DNA from: an uncultured Allobaculum sp.
Lineage (GTDB): Bacteria > Bacillota_I > Bacilli_A > Erysipelotrichales > Erysipelotrichaceae
Assembly (NCBI GenBank): GCA_948467695.1
Contig: CAOKFJ010000099.1
Location: forward strand, 1 to 6,825
Direction of reading: 5' to 3'
Length of the DNA stretch: 6,825 nt
Each line of letters starts with the position of its first letter. The first letter of the stretch is position 1. This document shows, in pieces, positions 5,218 to 6,825 of this stretch. Both the position numbers and the translations under genes were made by a program. The notes below the pieces were generated by a model. The model saw nothing but the letters and a program-made list of their open reading frames with translations. It ran no database searches and was not told the DNA's origin.

Positions 5218-6825
5218 ATGACGCACCACCGAAAGCATCTGGCAAAGACACTGCTCGCATTGTCTTTGGCAAGCGGTGTCTTCACGCCGCCCACAAGCAT
5301 TCACGCCGTAAGTTCGGAAGGCGGACAGACACAGTCCTTCGAGTTCGAAAGCCTGGAAAAATCCTCTTACAGCGAAGAGAACAGCTTCGCGCCAGACGAA
5401 GAGTCTTCTTTTGATGCGAATGATGTTTCGTCTGAAGCAGACGGGGACAGCGAAGGACAGGACGATTTGTTCGAATCCTCGAATCCACCTGCACAGGACG
5501 AAACGGATTTTGAAACGGATGAAGACAGTCTGTCTGAGGAAGGGAGTTTCGCATCTCGAGATGAACAGGATGATGTTGAACTTGAAAATGGCGTAAAAGC
5601 CGTATGGCTGTATCGTGTCTACAATCCCCACACTGGCGAACATTTCTACACCCTGTCCGCGACTGAGCGCGATGCTTTAGTTCGAGCGGGATGGAAAGAC
5701 GAGGGCAAAGCTTGGAAAGCGCCGCAGAGCGGTGTTCCCATTTATCGTCTGTACAATCCCAATGCATCGGATCATCACTACACGCCAAATGAAGAAGAGA
5801 AAAACGCGCTTGTCAAACTGGGCTGGAAAGATGAAGGCGTCGCGTTCTATGGGCATAACGCGTATGGCCGGGCAGTCTATCGTGTCTACAACCCAAACGC
5901 GAAATCCGGAAGCCATCACTATACGCTTTCCAGAAAAGAGCGGGATGCGCTGGTTCAAAACGGATGGAAGGACGAAGGCTCGTCATTCTTCGCGATTTCC
6001 GACTACACCTTTTTCGAAGATGAAGAGACGGGAAAAATGCGCTGCATGGATCCGGACGGAAATGAAATCAAAGGCAGAATTCTGATATACGATGACTGGT
6101 ATGACTTCGGCGACGATGGTCTGATGAAGACCGGCTGGGATGAAAGAGACAACGGTACACGGCGCTGGTACGACGACTACGGGCGACAGGCGTTTGGTCT
6201 GAAAAAGATCGAGGACGGCTGGTATCTGCTCGATGGCGAAAAAGGCGAGACGCTGATTGATGCTCTTAAAACGATGCCTGATGGCAAAGAATTCTGCTTT
6301 GACGAAACAGGAAGAGCGATAACCGGACGCGTGTTTGTGTATCCCCGCACTGGTCAGTCGGATGGAGAAGGAAAAATCGTCTGGAATGATTTTGGCTGGA
6401 CGGACAATCCTAACAGGCATCTGCTTATCGCGAGAAGCGCAGAACTTGACGAGCAGGCATCCGTGCTGAAAGAGGAAGGCGCATGGAATGAGAAGACCGA
6501 AGATGAACATGTGCAGAACGTAATGGCGGAAATGCATCGCGTAAACTCGCTGCTCGACGCACAGAAATATGTCGAGATTCATTCGGTATACAATCCCAAT
6601 TCCGGCGAGCATCTCTATACACCCGATTCAGATGAAATTGCCGGACTGGTGAAGCTTGGCTGGAAGGATGAAGGCGTGCGCTTTCTGCAGCCGGAAACAT
6701 CCGAAGCGCCGGTGTATCGTGTCTATTCGCCTTCGCGCGGCGAGCATCATTACACAATGAACCGCAATGAAGTCCTGTCTCTGGCAAAACACGGCTGGAA
6801 AGACGAGGGGATCAGTTTCTACAGC
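5218..6825 (+). CDS. Secreted multidomain surface protein with GWKDEG (DUF5648-type) repeats, 3' end outside window
   Basis: Frame 1 is open from ATG at 5218 to the window edge, giving 536 visible residues with no stop. A purine-rich GAGAG (5206-5210) seven bases upstream is a weak ribosome binding site. Residues 1-30 are a signal peptide: basic HHRKHLAK, hydrophobic TLLALSLASGVF, and probable cleavage after IHA. Residues 31-126 are very acidic and serine-rich, low in complexity and probably disordered. Three repeats follow (131-258), then a Trp/Tyr/Gly segment (about 289-345) resembling wall- or choline-binding repeats, a helical segment (about 405-450), and two more repeats (455-536). All five repeats end in an exact GWKDEG. 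No catalytic domain is visible, and an enzyme or anchor could lie beyond the edge. AGA, AGG, CGA, CGG and ATA codons occur, unlike the beta-galactosidase. It may be cotranscribed with, or controlled by, the sigma pair upstream. The role is unknown; adhesion or wall binding is a guess. Confidence 0.88.
   Translation, partial: MTHHRKHLAKTLLALSLASGVFTPPTSIHAVSSEGGQTQSFEFESLEKSSYSEENSFAPDEESSFDANDVSSEADGDSEGQDDLFESSNPPAQDETDFETDEDSLSEEGSFASRDEQDDVELENGVKAVWLYRVYNPHTGEHFYTLSATERDALVRAGWKDEGKAWKAPQSGVPIYRLYNPNASDHHYTPNEEEKNALVKLGWKDEGVAFYGHNAYGRAVYRVYNPNAKSGSHHYTLSRKERDALVQNGWKDEGSSFFAISDYTFFEDEETGKMRCMDPDGNEIKGRILIYDDWYDFGDDGLMKTGWDERDNGTRRWYDDYGRQAFGLKKIEDGWYLLDGEKGETLIDALKTMPDGKEFCFDETGRAITGRVFVYPRTGQSDGEGKIVWNDFGWTDNPNRHLLIARSAELDEQASVLKEEGAWNEKTEDEHVQNVMAEMHRVNSLLDAQKYVEIHSVYNPNSGEHLYTPDSDEIAGLVKLGWKDEGVRFLQPETSEAPVYRVYSPSRGEHHYTMNRNEVLSLAKHGWKDEGISFYS
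5608..5991 (+). repeat. First block: three tandem GWKDEG (DUF5648-type) repeats
   Basis: Three units of about 44-45 residues. Each opens with YR[VL]YNP (nt 5611, 5743, 5878), continues with [EDS]H[FH]YT and a helix such as ERDALV, and closes with GWKDEG. The period is 132 then 135 bases. TATCGT[GC]T... TACAA[TC]CC is also conserved at DNA level, so recent duplication or recombination is plausible. The pattern matches DUF5648 repeats of secreted bacterial proteins. Confidence 0.85.
6082..6252 (+). other. Trp/Tyr/Gly-rich, wall-binding-like segment
   Basis: Residues about 289-345 show spaced aromatic and glycine residues: YDDWYDFGDDGLMKTGW, then RRWYDDYGRQAFGLKKIEDGWYLLDGEKGE. The GLMKTGW and DGWYLLD pieces resemble choline- or glucan-binding repeats of Gram-positive surface proteins, though only loosely and with few copies. 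It may attach the protein non-covalently to the cell wall. Confidence 0.5.
6580..6825 (+). repeat. Second block: two further GWKDEG repeats, running to the edge
   Basis: Unit 4 (6580-6687) reads HSVYNPNSGEHLYT ... LGWKDEG, with the first Tyr-Arg replaced by His-Ser. Unit 5 (6712-6825) reads VYRVYSPSRGEHHYT ... HGWKDEG. Spacing is again 45 residues. The block is separated from the first by about 195 residues and may continue past the window. Confidence 0.83.

Noticed and set aside
5067..5414. + strand frame starting at a GTG overlapping the anti-sigma stop
   Set aside because: The GTGA overlap is attractive, but most of the frame runs out of phase through the signal peptide and acidic region of the secreted protein and turns into Arg-rich noise.
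5032..5643. 203-codon minus-strand frame over the second spacer and the signal peptide region
   Set aside because: It lies opposite the secreted protein, whose signal peptide and repeats are clear. It is Cys/Phe/Arg-rich with no recognisable domain.

Overview
The window looks like a chromosomal segment from a low- to mid-GC Gram-positive bacterium (Bacillota), possibly a gut or oral Erysipelotrichia-type organism. This is inferred from three things: a huge secreted GH2 beta-galactosidase carrying LamG-like and FIVAR modules, GWKDEG (DUF5648-type) surface repeats, and a Firmicutes-style ECF sigma/membrane anti-sigma pair. The species cannot be fixed from sequence reading alone. All supported genes lie on the + strand.

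Region 1 (1-2802) is the C-terminal part of a multidomain beta-galactosidase. It holds GH2 domain 4, the LacZ small-chain domain, a helical linker, a LamG/ConA-like domain, and FIVAR-type helical modules. The catalytic core lies upstream of the window. Codon use is strongly biased, which suggests high expression. The gene ends at a near-perfect intrinsic terminator (2845-2873). An approximately 340-base spacer follows (2874-3215). It has no convincing ordinary gene, but it carries repeated TGCGT/ACGCA motifs and two tiny overlapping reading frames.

Region 2 (3216-5070) is a sigma-70 family ECF factor and, overlapping it by 11 bases, a single-pass membrane protein that is probably its anti-sigma factor. 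The latter has a basic helical cytoplasmic part, one membrane helix and a large extracytoplasmic sensor-like domain.

Region 3 (5071-5217) is a 147-base spacer with a 14-bp perfect palindrome of GntR-operator type. It also has a strong hairpin and at least one alternative pairing that excludes it.

Region 4 (5218 to the right edge) is a long secreted protein, cut off by the window edge. It has a signal peptide, a very acidic Ser/Asp/Glu segment, three GWKDEG repeats, a Trp/Tyr-rich wall-binding-like part, and two more GWKDEG repeats. A reasonable model is that the sigma/anti-sigma pair senses an envelope signal and controls surface proteins, with the adjacent secreted repeat protein as the most obvious candidate target or operon partner. 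The sequence suggests this but does not prove it.
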